DNA of 64,000 nt from Hypericibacter adhaerens (GCF_008728835.1 NZ_CP042582.1:3375001-3439000), one strand, 5' to 3'; numbered from the stretch's first letter, positions 9,205 through 17,288 are shown. The notes: generated by a model not told the origin, from the letters alone. Numbers and translations are program-made.

Positions 9205-9227
9205 CTACGTAGAAACTACGTACGTAA
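9205..9227 (-). promoter_or_regulatory. two FixJ-binding-site-like motifs upstream of the fixK-type gene
   Basis: CTACGTAG (9205-9212) and CTACGTACGTAA (9216-9227) lie side by side. Read on the minus strand, 9216-9223 is GTACGTAG, an exact match to the known FixJ consensus GTAMGTAG; the first site matches 7 of 8 bases. They lie 83-105 bases ahead of the regulator's ATG, a distance suited to activation by phosphorylated FixJ. Confidence 0.75.
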
Positions 9228-9309
9228 CCGTCCCGAATATCGCCGCCCCCTGATTTTCGAGACCCTCGCCCTGGAGATTTCGTCGAGCACAATCCAGCGA
9301 GGGGCGGTC

Positions 9310-10101
9310 ATGATTTCCACCAGCAGCCAGTTCTCCAATCGGTCTCAGGGCTATCGTCCGGGCGCGGCGGCCTTCCCGGCCAGCCCCACCCCGGCGCTCG
9401 ATTGCCGTGACCTGGAGACGCAGCTTCCGGAAGCCAAGGCGGGCCAGCGCCGCGAGCTCAAGCCCGGCGAATCCCTGTTCCTCCAGGAGGACCGGATCGA
9501 CAGCGTCTATGTGCTGCTCGAGGGCTGGGCCTTCCGCTATCAGGATCTCAAGGACGGTCGCCGGCAGATCGTCGATTTCGCCCTGCCGGGCGACGTGGTG
9601 GGCCTCAACGAGGCGGCGAATGCGCCCTACGGGATCGAGGCCCTGACGGGCTGCGTCTTCGCCTGCTACTCGCGCAAATCCTTCTTCGCCCTGGTCGGCC
9701 GCCAGCCGGCGATGGGGCTGGCCCTGGTGCAGATGCTGGCCCGCGCCGAGGCGCGCGCCATCGAGCATCTGACCAGCCTCGGCCGGCGGACGGCCCGCGA
9801 GCGCGTGGCGCATCTGCTCCTGGAGCTGGTGACGCGGCTCAATCGGCTGAATCTCGCGGCGGATTCGAAGTCGCTCGACCTGCCCCTGATGCTGTCCCAT
9901 GTCGCGGACGCCCTGGGTCTCGCCAACGAGACGGTCTGCCGCTGCCTCTCCAGCCTGCGCAAGGACGGCGTGCTGGTGCTGCGGGAGCGGCGGCTCAAGG
10001 TGCTCGATCTGCGCCGCCTGACCGAGGAGGCCAATCTCTCCGAGGTCGAGGATGACGAGACGGCCGTCACGGCCGCGCCGGTGCGACGCTTCGCGGCCTG
10101 A
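9310..10101 (+). CDS. fixK: Crp/Fnr family regulator, FixK type
   Basis: The 263-residue protein has a cyclic-nucleotide-binding-like beta-barrel (about 45-155: LKPGESLFLQED, ALPGDVVGLNE) and a C-terminal winged helix-turn-helix (about 175-240). The recognition helix reads NETVCRCLSSLRKDG, where Fnr and FixK proteins usually have E-x-x-S-R; here the Ser is Cys. It lacks the N-terminal cysteine cluster of Fnr, so it should not bind an Fe-S centre and presumably depends on expression level, as FixK does. Context supports this: fixLJ lie just upstream and two FixJ-like sites precede the gene. It would act on TTGA-N6-TCAA-type boxes, perhaps shifted in specificity by the Ser-to-Cys change. Confidence 0.85.
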   Translation: MISTSSQFSNRSQGYRPGAAAFPASPTPALDCRDLETQLPEAKAGQRRELKPGESLFLQEDRIDSVYVLLEGWAFRYQDLKDGRRQIVDFALPGDVVGLNEAANAPYGIEALTGCVFACYSRKSFFALVGRQPAMGLALVQMLARAEARAIEHLTSLGRRTARERVAHLLLELVTRLNRLNLAADSKSLDLPLMLSHVADALGLANETVCRCLSSLRKDGVLVLRERRLKVLDLRRLTEEANLSEVEDDETAVTAAPVRRFAA

Positions 10102-10234
10102 ACGTTTCCCTTGCCGGTCCTTCATGATGGGAGGCGGTGGCTCGGTGACGAGCTCGCTTTGACATTGCCGGCATCGGCCCCAGTTTCTTGACGAAGGCGA
10201 CAGGGCCGGGCCGAAGGCGCAGGGGAGACGATCC

Positions 10235-11239
10235 ATGAACGCGCGCGACGTGATGACCACCGATGTCGTGTCGGTCGCCCCCGACACGCCCATCCGCGAC
10301 ATCGCGCAACGGCTGCTGCGAAACGGCATCAGCGCCGTGCCGGTGGTCGACGACACGGGCGCGCCCGTCGGCATGGTCAGCGAGGGCGATCTCGTGGGCC
10401 GCAGCGACGCCGACCGGCTGGCACGCCGGGACTGGTGGCTGACGCTCCTGGCCGAGGGCGAAGAGCTCCATCCCGACTTTCTCGAAAGCCTGGGATCCAA
10501 CCCGCTCAAGGCGCGAGACGTCATGTCGGCGCCCGTCATGACGGTCGCCGAGGATACGTCCGTCGTCGAGATCGCCCGGCTGCTCGCGGGCCATCACATC
10601 AAGCGCGTGCCGGTCATCCGCGACGGCCGCATGGTCGGCATCGTCAGCCGCGCCGACCTGATCAAGGCGCTCGCGTCGGAGAATGGCGAGGCCGCAACCG
10701 GTGCCGGCCGTCGGCCCGCCGGCATCGCCAAGCCCGGCCCGGCCGGCAGTCCGCCCGACGGCGCCGCGCCGGAAGCGCCGGCCGCCACGCCGTCCGCCAA
10801 GCCCGAGGAGGATGGGCTGACGGCCCGTTCCTTCCGTCACCTGGTCGCCGACTTCAAGCAGGAACAGGTGCATCAGCGCGAGGAAGCCCGCCGCGCCGCG
10901 GCGGTCGAACGCAAGCAGCGGATGCAGGCGCTCCTGGACGAGCACCTCTCGAACGATGGCTGGCACAGGCTCCTGACGCAGGCCCATCAGGCCGCCGAGC
11001 GGGGCCAGAGCGAGTTCCAGATGTTGCGGTTCCCGAGCCAGCTTTGCAGCGACGGCGGCCGCTCGATCAATGTGGGCGAACGGGGCTGGCCCCAGTCGCT
11101 GCGGGGCGAGGCGGCCGAGATCTATCTCTGGTGGGATCAGAACCTGCGGCCCCAGGGCTTCCATCTTTCCGCGCGCATCCTCGACTTCCCGGGCGGCATG
11201 CCGGGCGATGTCGGGCTTTTCCTCAGCTGGGGCGAATGA
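10235..11239 (+). CDS. CBS-domain-pair protein with a novel C-terminal region
   Basis: Two CBS motifs fill the first half of this 334-residue protein: residues about 1-60 (ARDVMTTDVVSVAPD, AVPVVDDTGAPVGMVSEGDL) and about 90-150 (ARDVMSAPVMTVAED, RVPVIRDGRMVGIVSRADL). Together they form a Bateman module that usually binds adenosyl nucleotides. A Pro/Ala/Gly-rich linker (about 155-190), a charged helix with many Arg and Glu, and a C-terminal region with several Trp residues follow, none of which I recognise. It is cytoplasmic and follows the FixLJ-FixK block by 133 bases, so a role in energy status under low oxygen is plausible but unproven. Confidence 0.8.
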   Translation: MNARDVMTTDVVSVAPDTPIRDIAQRLLRNGISAVPVVDDTGAPVGMVSEGDLVGRSDADRLARRDWWLTLLAEGEELHPDFLESLGSNPLKARDVMSAPVMTVAEDTSVVEIARLLAGHHIKRVPVIRDGRMVGIVSRADLIKALASENGEAATGAGRRPAGIAKPGPAGSPPDGAAPEAPAATPSAKPEEDGLTARSFRHLVADFKQEQVHQREEARRAAAVERKQRMQALLDEHLSNDGWHRLLTQAHQAAERGQSEFQMLRFPSQLCSDGGRSINVGERGWPQSLRGEAAEIYLWWDQNLRPQGFHLSARILDFPGGMPGDVGLFLSWGE

Positions 11240-11272
11240 GCTTGGCCGTGGCCGCGGCTCCATTGGCGCCGG

Positions 11273-11290
11273 GTTTAGTTTAGTTTAGTC
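11273..11290 (+). promoter_or_regulatory. GTTTAG-repeat motif upstream of dhaK
   Basis: GTTTAGTTTAGTTTAGTC, three tandem copies of GTTTA, lies 70 bases before the dhaK start. Thirteen bases of it recur in the promoter of the ABC/PTS operon (22290-22303, opposite strand), which suggests an operator shared by the two halves of the C3 system. Confidence 0.55.
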
Positions 11291-11359
11291 TTTCGACCGG
11301 CAAGCGGGCCGGCCCTCTCCAACCAGGCCCGCAGCCGCCAAAGCCAGGGAGGAAGATCG

Positions 11360-12352
11360 ATGAAGAAGTTCATCAATGCCGTCGATCGGGTATTGACGGA
11401 AAGCCTGCGCGGTTTCGGCGCGGCGCACAGCGACATCGTCCGGGTGCAGATGGAGCCGACCTTCGTGGCGCGGGCCGACGCGCCCGTCAAAGGCAAGGTG
11501 GCCCTCATCTCCGGCGGCGGATCGGGCCATGAGCCGCTGCATGCCGGCTTCGTCGGCCGCGGCATGCTCGACGCCGCCTGCCCCGGCCAGGTCTTCACCT
11601 CCTGCACGCCGGACCAGATGGCGGCGGCGGCGCAAGCGGTCGACGGCGGCGCCGGCGTTCTCTTCATCGTCAAGAACTATGCCGGCGACGTGATGAATTT
11701 CGAGATGGCGGCCGACATGATCGGCGGCGACCAGGCGACCGTCATCACCAACGACGACGTGGCGGTCGAGGATTCGACCTATACGACCGGCCGGCGCGGC
11801 GTCGCCGGGACGGTGGTGGTGGAGAAGATGGTGGGCGCGGCCGCCGACAAGGGCGCCGACCTCGCCGCCTGCAAGGCGCTGGGCGAGCGGGTCAACAAGG
11901 CGACGCGCTCGATGGGCGTGGCGCTGACGAGCTGCACCGTGCCCGCCGCCGGCAGGCCCACCTTCCAGCTCGGCGAGGACGAGATCGAGATGGGCGTGGG
12001 CATCCATGGCGAACCCGGCCGCAAGCGGGTCAAGCTCGAGAGCGCCGACGCCATCGCCAACACGCTCATGCATGCCATCGAAACCGACCTCAAGCCCAAG
12101 GCCGGCGCGCCGGCCCTGCTCCTGGTCAACGGCTTCGGCGGCACGCCGCTGATGGAGCTCTACCTGATGTATGACGCGGCCCGGCGCTATTGCGAGGGCC
12201 GCAACATCAAGGTCGCGCGCTCGCTCGTCGGCAACTACACGACCTCGCTGGAGATGGCCGGCTGCTCCCTGACCCTGACCGCGCTGGATGACGAGCTCAC
12301 GAAGCTCTGGGATCACCCGGTCCGCACCGCCGCCTTGCGCTGGGGCGTTTGA
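11360..12352 (+). CDS. dhaK: dihydroxyacetone kinase subunit DhaK
   Basis: The 330-residue product matches the PTS-type DhaK family in length and motifs. ISGGGSGHEPLH (residues 50-61) holds the catalytic His57, KNYAGDVMN (105-113) the active-site Asp110, and VGIHGEPG (213-220) His216, the residue that forms a covalent hemiaminal with dihydroxyacetone. It binds the substrate while DhaL supplies the phosphoryl group, yielding dihydroxyacetone phosphate for glycolysis. It is transcribed toward, and ends 16 bases from, the oppositely oriented operon that carries dhaL, dhaM, HPr and Enzyme I, so the kinase is split over two convergent transcripts. A GGGAGGAAG ribosome site precedes the ATG. Confidence 0.96.
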   Translation: MKKFINAVDRVLTESLRGFGAAHSDIVRVQMEPTFVARADAPVKGKVALISGGGSGHEPLHAGFVGRGMLDAACPGQVFTSCTPDQMAAAAQAVDGGAGVLFIVKNYAGDVMNFEMAADMIGGDQATVITNDDVAVEDSTYTTGRRGVAGTVVVEKMVGAAADKGADLAACKALGERVNKATRSMGVALTSCTVPAAGRPTFQLGEDEIEMGVGIHGEPGRKRVKLESADAIANTLMHAIETDLKPKAGAPALLLVNGFGGTPLMELYLMYDAARRYCEGRNIKVARSLVGNYTTSLEMAGCSLTLTALDDELTKLWDHPVRTAALRWGV

Positions 12353-12368
12353 GAAACGCCCGCGGCCA

Positions 12369-12809
12369 TCATCCCTTCGGCGGAGCGACGGTGAGACCGT
12401 AGCGGGCCATCACTTCCATCATCTTCGCCGGGTTGGGACCGCCGGGCGCGCTGACGGCCGTCTGCACGTCGCGGAAATATTGCGCACCGATATCGGGCGT
12501 CAGGATGATGAGCGCGCGCGCCGTCTGGTCGAAGGGATTGTCGAAGCCATGGACCGACCCGCGCGGGGTATACATGCGCTCGCCGGGCCCCAGGTCGCGC
12601 ACCTCGTCATCGACCCGGTAGCGCAGCCTGCCCTCGAGCACATAGACCATCTCTTCGTTGTTGCGGTGGCTGTGCGGCGGCGGCACCCGGGCTCCCGGAT
12701 GCACGGTCAGCTCGAACATGCCGGAACCGGCGCCGGTCACGGTGCCGTCCATGAGATAGCGGATCTCGAGCTTCCCGAATCCGATGACGGGCTGTTCCTG
12801 CGGCTGCAT
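12369..12809 (-). CDS. cupin-domain protein
   Basis: The 146-residue protein is a single cupin barrel. The first cupin motif is VPPPHSHRNNEEMVYVLEG around residues 42-60, with His46, His48 and Glu52-53 as likely metal ligands, and the second motif is PRGSVHGFDNP around 82-92. It may bind or isomerise a small sugar-like molecule or act as a sensor; no substrate can be read from the sequence. It is the last gene of the ABC/PTS dihydroxyacetone operon, 53 bases after the small helix-turn-helix gene, with its own GGGAGA ribosome site. A GTTTAGTC half-motif (12838-12845) lies in that gap, so separate control is possible. Confidence 0.8.
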   Translation of the reverse strand: MQPQEQPVIGFGKLEIRYLMDGTVTGAGSGMFELTVHPGARVPPPHSHRNNEEMVYVLEGRLRYRVDDEVRDLGPGERMYTPRGSVHGFDNPFDQTARALIILTPDIGAQYFRDVQTAVSAPGGPNPAKMMEVMARYGLTVAPPKG

Positions 12810-12862
12810 GAAGGTTTCTCCCTGGCGCGCGGGGAGAGTTTAGTCGAGCGGCCGGGAGAGCG

Positions 12863-13306
12863 CTATGTCCGCTTCTGCGCCAGCTTCGCGATCTGCTTCG
12901 CGAACTGCTTGACGATGTCTTCCACCGCGTCGTCGAAGCGTGCGTCGCCGCTGCTCGGCAGCTCGATCTCGATCTTGCGCGCACCGGCGGTCCTGCGCGC
13001 GGCCCCCTTCTCCGCCTGCTGGTGGGGGTGGGCCTCGCCATAGGCCGCGAGAAAGCTCTTCCGCTCGGCCGGCGAGAAATGGCAGATGCGGAAGATGGTC
13101 TCGAGATGGCGTGCCGGGATCGGGATCGAATAGGCCGGGTTGGTGATCTGGGACACGAAGCTGCGATGCTTGCCCATGGCGCGCGCGATCTGCAGGCGCA
13201 TGCCCGAGGGCCTGCGGTCGAGATAGTCCTGCAGCAGGCGCTTATAGGCCGCGACCAGCTCCTCGCGGGCGGGCGCGGTTCGGCCGGTGCGCGAATCGTC
13301 AGCCAT
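12863..13306 (-). CDS. small helix-turn-helix protein, possible regulator of the DHA operon
   Basis: The 147-residue cytoplasmic protein has a probable Xre-like helix-turn-helix around residues 30-75 (MRLQIARAMGKHRSFVSQI, then HLETIFRICHFSPAERKSF). A Lys/Arg/Ala linker and an acidic-basic C-terminal helix (DDAVEDIVKQFAKQI) follow. Its start overlaps the Enzyme I stop by eight bases (ATGGCTGA), so its translation is tied to that of the phosphorelay. It could be the regulator that recognises the GTTTAG motifs at 11273 and 22290, but that is inference from location. The ATG at 13306 is preferred over an upstream start that would add 23 Arg/Pro-rich residues of shadow sequence. Confidence 0.7.
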   Translation of the reverse strand: MADDSRTGRTAPAREELVAAYKRLLQDYLDRRPSGMRLQIARAMGKHRSFVSQITNPAYSIPIPARHLETIFRICHFSPAERKSFLAAYGEAHPHQQAEKGAARRTAGARKIEIELPSSGDARFDDAVEDIVKQFAKQIAKLAQKRT

Positions 13307-14909
13307 AGCCCGCGATCTCGGCCTTGGCGCGGGCCAGGCGCGCCGGGGCCACCGAGACGGCCCGCAAGCCCGCATCGAGCAGCGCCGGCAGATATTTCGG
13401 ATCCGAGGCCATGTCGCCGCAGAGGCTGACCTCGCGTCCCGTCAACCTGCCATGCTCGGCCACGCGGTGGATGAGCTCCAGCACGCCCGGCTCCAGGGGA
13501 TCGTAGAGATCGCGCACCGCCTCACAGTCCCGGCCCGCCGCCGTCACGTATTGCACGAGGTCGTTGCTGCCGATCGAGAAGAAGTCGGCATCGAAGGCGG
13601 CGATGTTGAGCGCCGCCGCCGGCACCTCGACCATCATGCCGAGCTTAGGCATGGCGGCCGGAATGCCCTCCGCCAGCAGCTCGGACACCACCTGCCGGAA
13701 CATCGCGCGGGTCGCATCCAGCTCCTGGGGCCGCGTCACCATGGGCAGCATGACCTTGAGTTCGCCTTCGATCGCCGCGCGCGCCAGCGCCCGGAGCTGG
13801 ACGCGGAATACATCGGGGCGCGCCAGCGACAGCCGCAGGCCGCGCAAGCCCAAGAATGGGTTCGATTCGCCGTCCGGTGTCAATCCCGGGATCGGCTTGT
13901 CGCCGCCGGCATCGAGAGTCCGGATCGTGACCGGCCGACCTCCTGCCCAGCGCATCAGCGCCTTGTAGGCGCCGAGCTGGCGCCCTTCGCCGGGCAGACC
14001 GCCCTCGCCCGAGAACAGGAACTCGGTGCGGGTCAGCCCCACCCCGTCGCAGCTCGCCGGATCGACCGCCGGCAGGATGTGGGGATCGTCCACATTGATG
14101 TAGGTGAGGACCCGCTCGCCCGCAGCGGTGAGCGCGGGCTTGCCCAGATGGCTCGCCTGGCGCCTGGCCTCGGCCTCGCGCTCGGCCGCCCGGCGCAGAT
14201 AGCGCGCGCGGGTCTCGGCCGAGGGGTCCTGGATCAGCTGCCCGGCCTCGGCATCGAGGATCGCCTCGGCGCCGTCGACCAGCATGGATTCGTTGGCGGC
14301 CAGCCCCACCACCAGCGGCACACCGCGCGCACGGGCCAGGATCGCCACATGGCTGGCGCTGCTGCCCTTGACCACGGCACCCCCGCGATAGGCGTCCCAA
14401 TCGAGCTCGAGAAAGCGCGAAGGCGCCAGATCGGTCCCGACATAGATGGCGCCCGTCTCGGCCGGCGCCCCGGCCTCGTCCCCGCCGCCCGCCAGGAGCT
14501 CGGCGACACGATCGCGCAGATCGGCGAGATCGAGCGCGCGGGCGCGGAAATATTCGTCCTCGGCGCCCTGATAGTCGGCGATCTGGCCGTCCATCGCCTG
14601 CTGCCAGGCCGCGTCCGCCGCCTCGCCACGGGCGATGCGCGCCCGCACCGGGTCGAGCAGCTCGTCATCCGCGAGCAGGGCCGCCTGGAATTCCAGGATC
14701 GCCGCCGCTTCGGCCTCGGCGCGGCCGATCAGCCGTTCGAGCTGGGCGGACGCCGCGGCGCCGGCGGCTTCGAGCCGCACGATCTCCTCCTCGGGCGTGC
14801 CCTTGGGGCGCGCATCCGAGCGACGCATGCGCCTGAGCGAGATCCGTCCGATGGCCAGCCCCTCGGACGCCACCTGGGCCGGGAAGGAACGTTCAGGCCG
14901 CATGCTCAT
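13299..14909 (-). CDS. ptsI: PTS Enzyme I (phosphoenolpyruvate-protein phosphotransferase) for DHA kinase
   Basis: The 536-residue protein is a full-length Enzyme I. The N-terminal phosphohistidine domain has KGSSASHVAILARARGVP with His187 as the phospho-acceptor. The C-terminal PEP-binding barrel shows GVGLTRTEFLF, IRTLDAGGDK, PMVTRPQEL, MMVEVPAA, IGSNDLVQY and VSLCGDMA, the last with the catalytic Cys. It takes phosphate from PEP and passes it to HPr. Starts at 14909 or 14903 (ATGAGCATG) both overlap the HPr gene, so coupling is tight. In the operon it feeds HPr, DhaM, DhaL and DhaK. It is probably dedicated to the kinase rather than to sugar transport, since no membrane EII is present in the window. 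Confidence 0.92.
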   Translation of the reverse strand: MSMRPERSFPAQVASEGLAIGRISLRRMRRSDARPKGTPEEEIVRLEAAGAAASAQLERLIGRAEAEAAAILEFQAALLADDELLDPVRARIARGEAADAAWQQAMDGQIADYQGAEDEYFRARALDLADLRDRVAELLAGGGDEAGAPAETGAIYVGTDLAPSRFLELDWDAYRGGAVVKGSSASHVAILARARGVPLVVGLAANESMLVDGAEAILDAEAGQLIQDPSAETRARYLRRAAEREAEARRQASHLGKPALTAAGERVLTYINVDDPHILPAVDPASCDGVGLTRTEFLFSGEGGLPGEGRQLGAYKALMRWAGGRPVTIRTLDAGGDKPIPGLTPDGESNPFLGLRGLRLSLARPDVFRVQLRALARAAIEGELKVMLPMVTRPQELDATRAMFRQVVSELLAEGIPAAMPKLGMMVEVPAAALNIAAFDADFFSIGSNDLVQYVTAAGRDCEAVRDLYDPLEPGVLELIHRVAEHGRLTGREVSLCGDMASDPKYLPALLDAGLRAVSVAPARLARAKAEIAGYG

Positions 14910-15201
14910 CGAAATCGCGCTCGACCAGGCCGACCAGCGCATCCAGCGCCTGGGCGGCGTCGGGCCCATCGGCCTTGAAGAAGATGGTCGTGCCCTCGCG
15001 CAGCTTCAGCCCCATGACGCGCACGATGCTCTTGGCATCAACCCAGTCCTCGGTTCCTTCGCCGCGGACGCGGATATCGGCATCGAAGCTCTTGGCGAGC
15101 TTGGTCAGCTTCACCGAAGGCCGGGCATGGAGGCCCACCTGATGGGTGATGACGATGGAGCGTTCGGTCGCGTCGGCCATGGCAGGTCTCGGCACCGTCA
15201 T
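14893..15201 (-). CDS. HPr phosphocarrier protein
   Basis: The 102-residue product (95 if the ATG at 15180 is used) is an HPr-family protein. The phospho-acceptor histidine lies in VGLHARPSV (His25 from the first start), and the regulatory-site region DAKSIVRVMGLKL carries the conserved serine. It shuttles phosphate from Enzyme I to the EIIA-type subunit DhaM. The first ATG overlaps the dhaM stop as ATGA, and the 3' end overlaps Enzyme I, so HPr is embedded in a translationally coupled series. In several bacteria HPr and Enzyme I are fused to DhaM; here all three are separate genes. Confidence 0.92.
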   Translation of the reverse strand: MTVPRPAMADATERSIVITHQVGLHARPSVKLTKLAKSFDADIRVRGEGTEDWVDAKSIVRVMGLKLREGTTIFFKADGPDAAQALDALVGLVERDFDEHAA

Positions 15202-15608
15202 CGGGGCGAAAGTTCTTCGGCCGTGGCGCGGACGGCCTGGAGAGTGCCGCCGCCGGCCGCTTCGGTCGCCGCCATCACCGCGCCCTCGACGATCGGCGCG
15301 TTGCAGACCACGACCTTGTCGCGGCGATCCTCCGGCAGCATCTCGATCGCCATCTCGCTGTTGCTTTCCGCACCGCCGAGATCGACCAGGATCGCGACGC
15401 CTTTGGGCGACCAGGCCTTCTCGATCGCGGCCAGGATCGAGGCCACGTCGGTACCGAGCCCGCCCGCGGGATTGCCGCCGCTGAAGGCCATCGGAATCTC
15501 GTTGCCGACCATCTGGCGCACCATGTCGATCGTGCCTTTGGCGACCTCGTGCGAATGCGACACCACCACGATGCCGACCCGGTCGGTCGTATGTTCTCCA
15601 CGTTTCAT
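15198..15608 (-). CDS. dhaM: DhaM, EIIA-type phosphotransfer subunit of dihydroxyacetone kinase
   Basis: The 136-residue protein consists of only the mannose-EIIA-like domain. The phosphorylated histidine is in IVVVSHSHEVAKG (His18, equivalent to His9 of E. coli DhaM), and FSGGNPAGGLGTD and ILVDLGGAESNSEMA are typical of the family. It carries phosphate from HPr to the ADP bound in DhaL. Unlike E. coli DhaM it lacks the fused HPr and Enzyme I domains, which are supplied by the next two genes. Both ends overlap neighbours by four bases (ATGA with dhaL upstream and HPr downstream), which supports 15608 as the true start. Confidence 0.93.
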   Translation of the reverse strand: MKRGEHTTDRVGIVVVSHSHEVAKGTIDMVRQMVGNEIPMAFSGGNPAGGLGTDVASILAAIEKAWSPKGVAILVDLGGAESNSEMAIEMLPEDRRDKVVVCNAPIVEGAVMAATEAAGGGTLQAVRATAEELSPR

Positions 15609-16237
15609 GCTGGCAAGGACTCCGCGACCGCGTCGCAAACGGCATGGATCAGAAGCTGGCTCGAACGGGCGCCCGGGTCGAGGTGGCCGATCGACCGGTC
15701 GCCCAGGAACGAGGCCCGCCCCTTGCTGGCCTTCATCGGCCGGGTACGCTCGAGGGCGGCGTCGGCCGCCCGGCACAGGCCCGCGAGTGTCTCCTTCGCC
15801 GACGCATGGCGTGACAGCTCTCCGGCCAGCGTCTCGCCCACCGGGACCAGCACGTCCAGCATCGTCTTCTCGCCGGCATCCGATTTGCCGCGCTTCTTCA
15901 CCGCGGCGATGCCCTCGGCCAGCATCGCCTGGACCTGCTCGCCCTGCGTCGGATCGCCGGGCACGGCCTTGCCCATCGCCATCAGCAGGCTGCCGAAGAG
16001 CGGCCCCGAGGCGCCGCCGACCTTCATCACCAGCGTCATGCCCGCCTTCTGCAGCGCATCGCCGAGCGGCAGGGTCTTGAGCTCGGGCGCGTCCGCGATC
16101 GCATCGAAGCCGCGCTTCATGTTGATGCCGTGATCGCCGTCGCCGATTGCCTGGTCGAGGCCGGTCAGCTCGTCGGCATGATCGCGGATCGCCGTGACAG
16201 CCGCATCGATCAGGCGCCGGGTCAATTCATGTGCCAT
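15605..16237 (-). CDS. dhaL: dihydroxyacetone kinase subunit DhaL
   Basis: The 210-residue subunit has the DhaL signature AIGDGDHGINMKRG (residues 30-43), whose aspartates hold the Mg-ADP cofactor, followed by VMKVGGASGPLFG, GEKTMLDVL and ASFLGDRSIGHLDPGARS. It is rephosphorylated by DhaM and transfers phosphate to dihydroxyacetone bound on DhaK. The start (ATGGCACATGA) overlaps the stop of the upstream ABC ATPase gene by 11 bases, directly tying kinase and transporter expression together. The length is normal for the family. Confidence 0.95.
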   Translation of the reverse strand: MAHELTRRLIDAAVTAIRDHADELTGLDQAIGDGDHGINMKRGFDAIADAPELKTLPLGDALQKAGMTLVMKVGGASGPLFGSLLMAMGKAVPGDPTQGEQVQAMLAEGIAAVKKRGKSDAGEKTMLDVLVPVGETLAGELSRHASAKETLAGLCRAADAALERTRPMKASKGRASFLGDRSIGHLDPGARSSQLLIHAVCDAVAESLPA

Positions 16238-17288
16238 GGCGCAGCTCGCTCCGGTCGGACCGTTCGTTGCGCGCCGCCCAAGGCAGGCGCCGGCCCTCCC
16301 GATCGAAGAACAGGGTGCTGCCCGGGATGACCCGCACCGTGCTGTTGTCATGCGGCCGCAAGGCGGGCCCCGGCCCGGCCAGGGCATGGACTTGCGAGCC
16401 GCTCACCTCGAGCAGGATCACGGTCTCGGCCCCCAGCGGCTCGACGGTCAGGATGCGCGCGGCGACGCCGCCGGCCCCCAACACCACATCCTCGGGCCGC
16501 ACGCCGATGGTGGCAGCCCCGGCGGGCCCGTCCATGATGCCGAGCGAGCCCACCGGCAGAACATTGATCTGCGGCGAGCCCAGGCGGTTCGCCACATAGA
16601 GGCTGTCCGGCTCGGCATAGATCTGGCGCGGGGTGCCGATCTGCACCAGCTCGCCCTCGCGCAAGACCCCGATCCGGTCGGCCATGGTCATGGCCTCGAC
16701 CTGGTCATGCGTCACATAGAGGATGGTGGCGCCGAGATCGAGCTGGATGCGCTTCATCTCGACGCGCAGATCCGCGCGCAGCTTGGCATCGAGCGAGGAG
16801 AGCGGCTCGTCCATCAGGAAGGCCGCGGGCTCGCGCACCAGCGCGCGGCCGATGGCGACGCGCTGCATCTCGCCGCCCGAAAGGTGGGTCGCCTTGTTCT
16901 GGAGCTTGGGCCCGATCCGCAGGAGCGCCGCGACCTGGCGTACCCGCTCCTCGACCTGCGGCTCGGGCAGGCGGCGCAAGGGCGAGCGCAGCGGGAAGGC
17001 GAGATTGTCGTAGACCGTGTAATGCGGATAAAGCGAGAACTGCTGGAACACCATGGCGACGTCGCGCGCCGCAGGCTCGAGCTTCGTGACGTCGATGCCG
17101 GCGATCGAGATCTTGCCGCCATCCGCGCGCTCCAGGCCCGAGACCAGCCGCAGCGTGGTGGTCTTGCCGGCGCCGGTCGGCCCCAGCAGCACGACGAACT
17201 CGCCGTCCGCCACCGTCAGCGACAGGTCGCGCACCGCGGTCACCGGACCGAACCGCTTGGTCACATCGGCGAGGACGAGCTCAGCCAT
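16227..17288 (-). CDS. glpT: ABC transporter ATP-binding protein, glycerol-type (second ATPase)
   Basis: The 353-residue ATPase is of the MalK/UgpC type. Walker A is LGPTGAGKTTT near residue 34, the signature is LSGGEMQRVAIG near 135, Walker B is AAFLMDEPLSSLDAK, and the switch is VTHDQVEAM. An OB-fold (TOBE) regulatory domain covers the last 100 residues. It pairs with the adjacent ATPase to power the two permeases; two different ATPases are characteristic of the GlpSTPQV-type glycerol importers. The symbol follows the Rhizobium naming and is tentative. The start overlaps the upstream ATPase by eight bases and the end overlaps dhaL by eleven. Confidence 0.88.
   Translation of the reverse strand: MAELVLADVTKRFGPVTAVRDLSLTVADGEFVVLLGPTGAGKTTTLRLVSGLERADGGKISIAGIDVTKLEPAARDVAMVFQQFSLYPHYTVYDNLAFPLRSPLRRLPEPQVEERVRQVAALLRIGPKLQNKATHLSGGEMQRVAIGRALVREPAAFLMDEPLSSLDAKLRADLRVEMKRIQLDLGATILYVTHDQVEAMTMADRIGVLREGELVQIGTPRQIYAEPDSLYVANRLGSPQINVLPVGSLGIMDGPAGAATIGVRPEDVVLGAGGVAARILTVEPLGAETVILLEVSGSQVHALAGPGPALRPHDNSTVRVIPGSTLFFDREGRRLPWAARNERSDRSELRHGT

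Noticed and set aside
9310-10101. Reading the Crp-family protein as an oxygen-sensing Fnr
   Set aside because: The N-terminal cysteine cluster needed for the 4Fe-4S centre is missing; FixK type fits better with the context.
10158-10170. TTGACATTGCC upstream of the CBS gene as a FixK box or -35 element
   Set aside because: The second half-site TCAA is missing, and no -10 hexamer stands at the right distance.
13287-14978. A 563-codon open frame antisense to Enzyme I
   Set aside because: The translation is rich in Arg, His, Gly and Asp without motifs, and the opposite strand encodes a full Enzyme I with all its signatures. Long antisense frames are expected at about 70% G+C.
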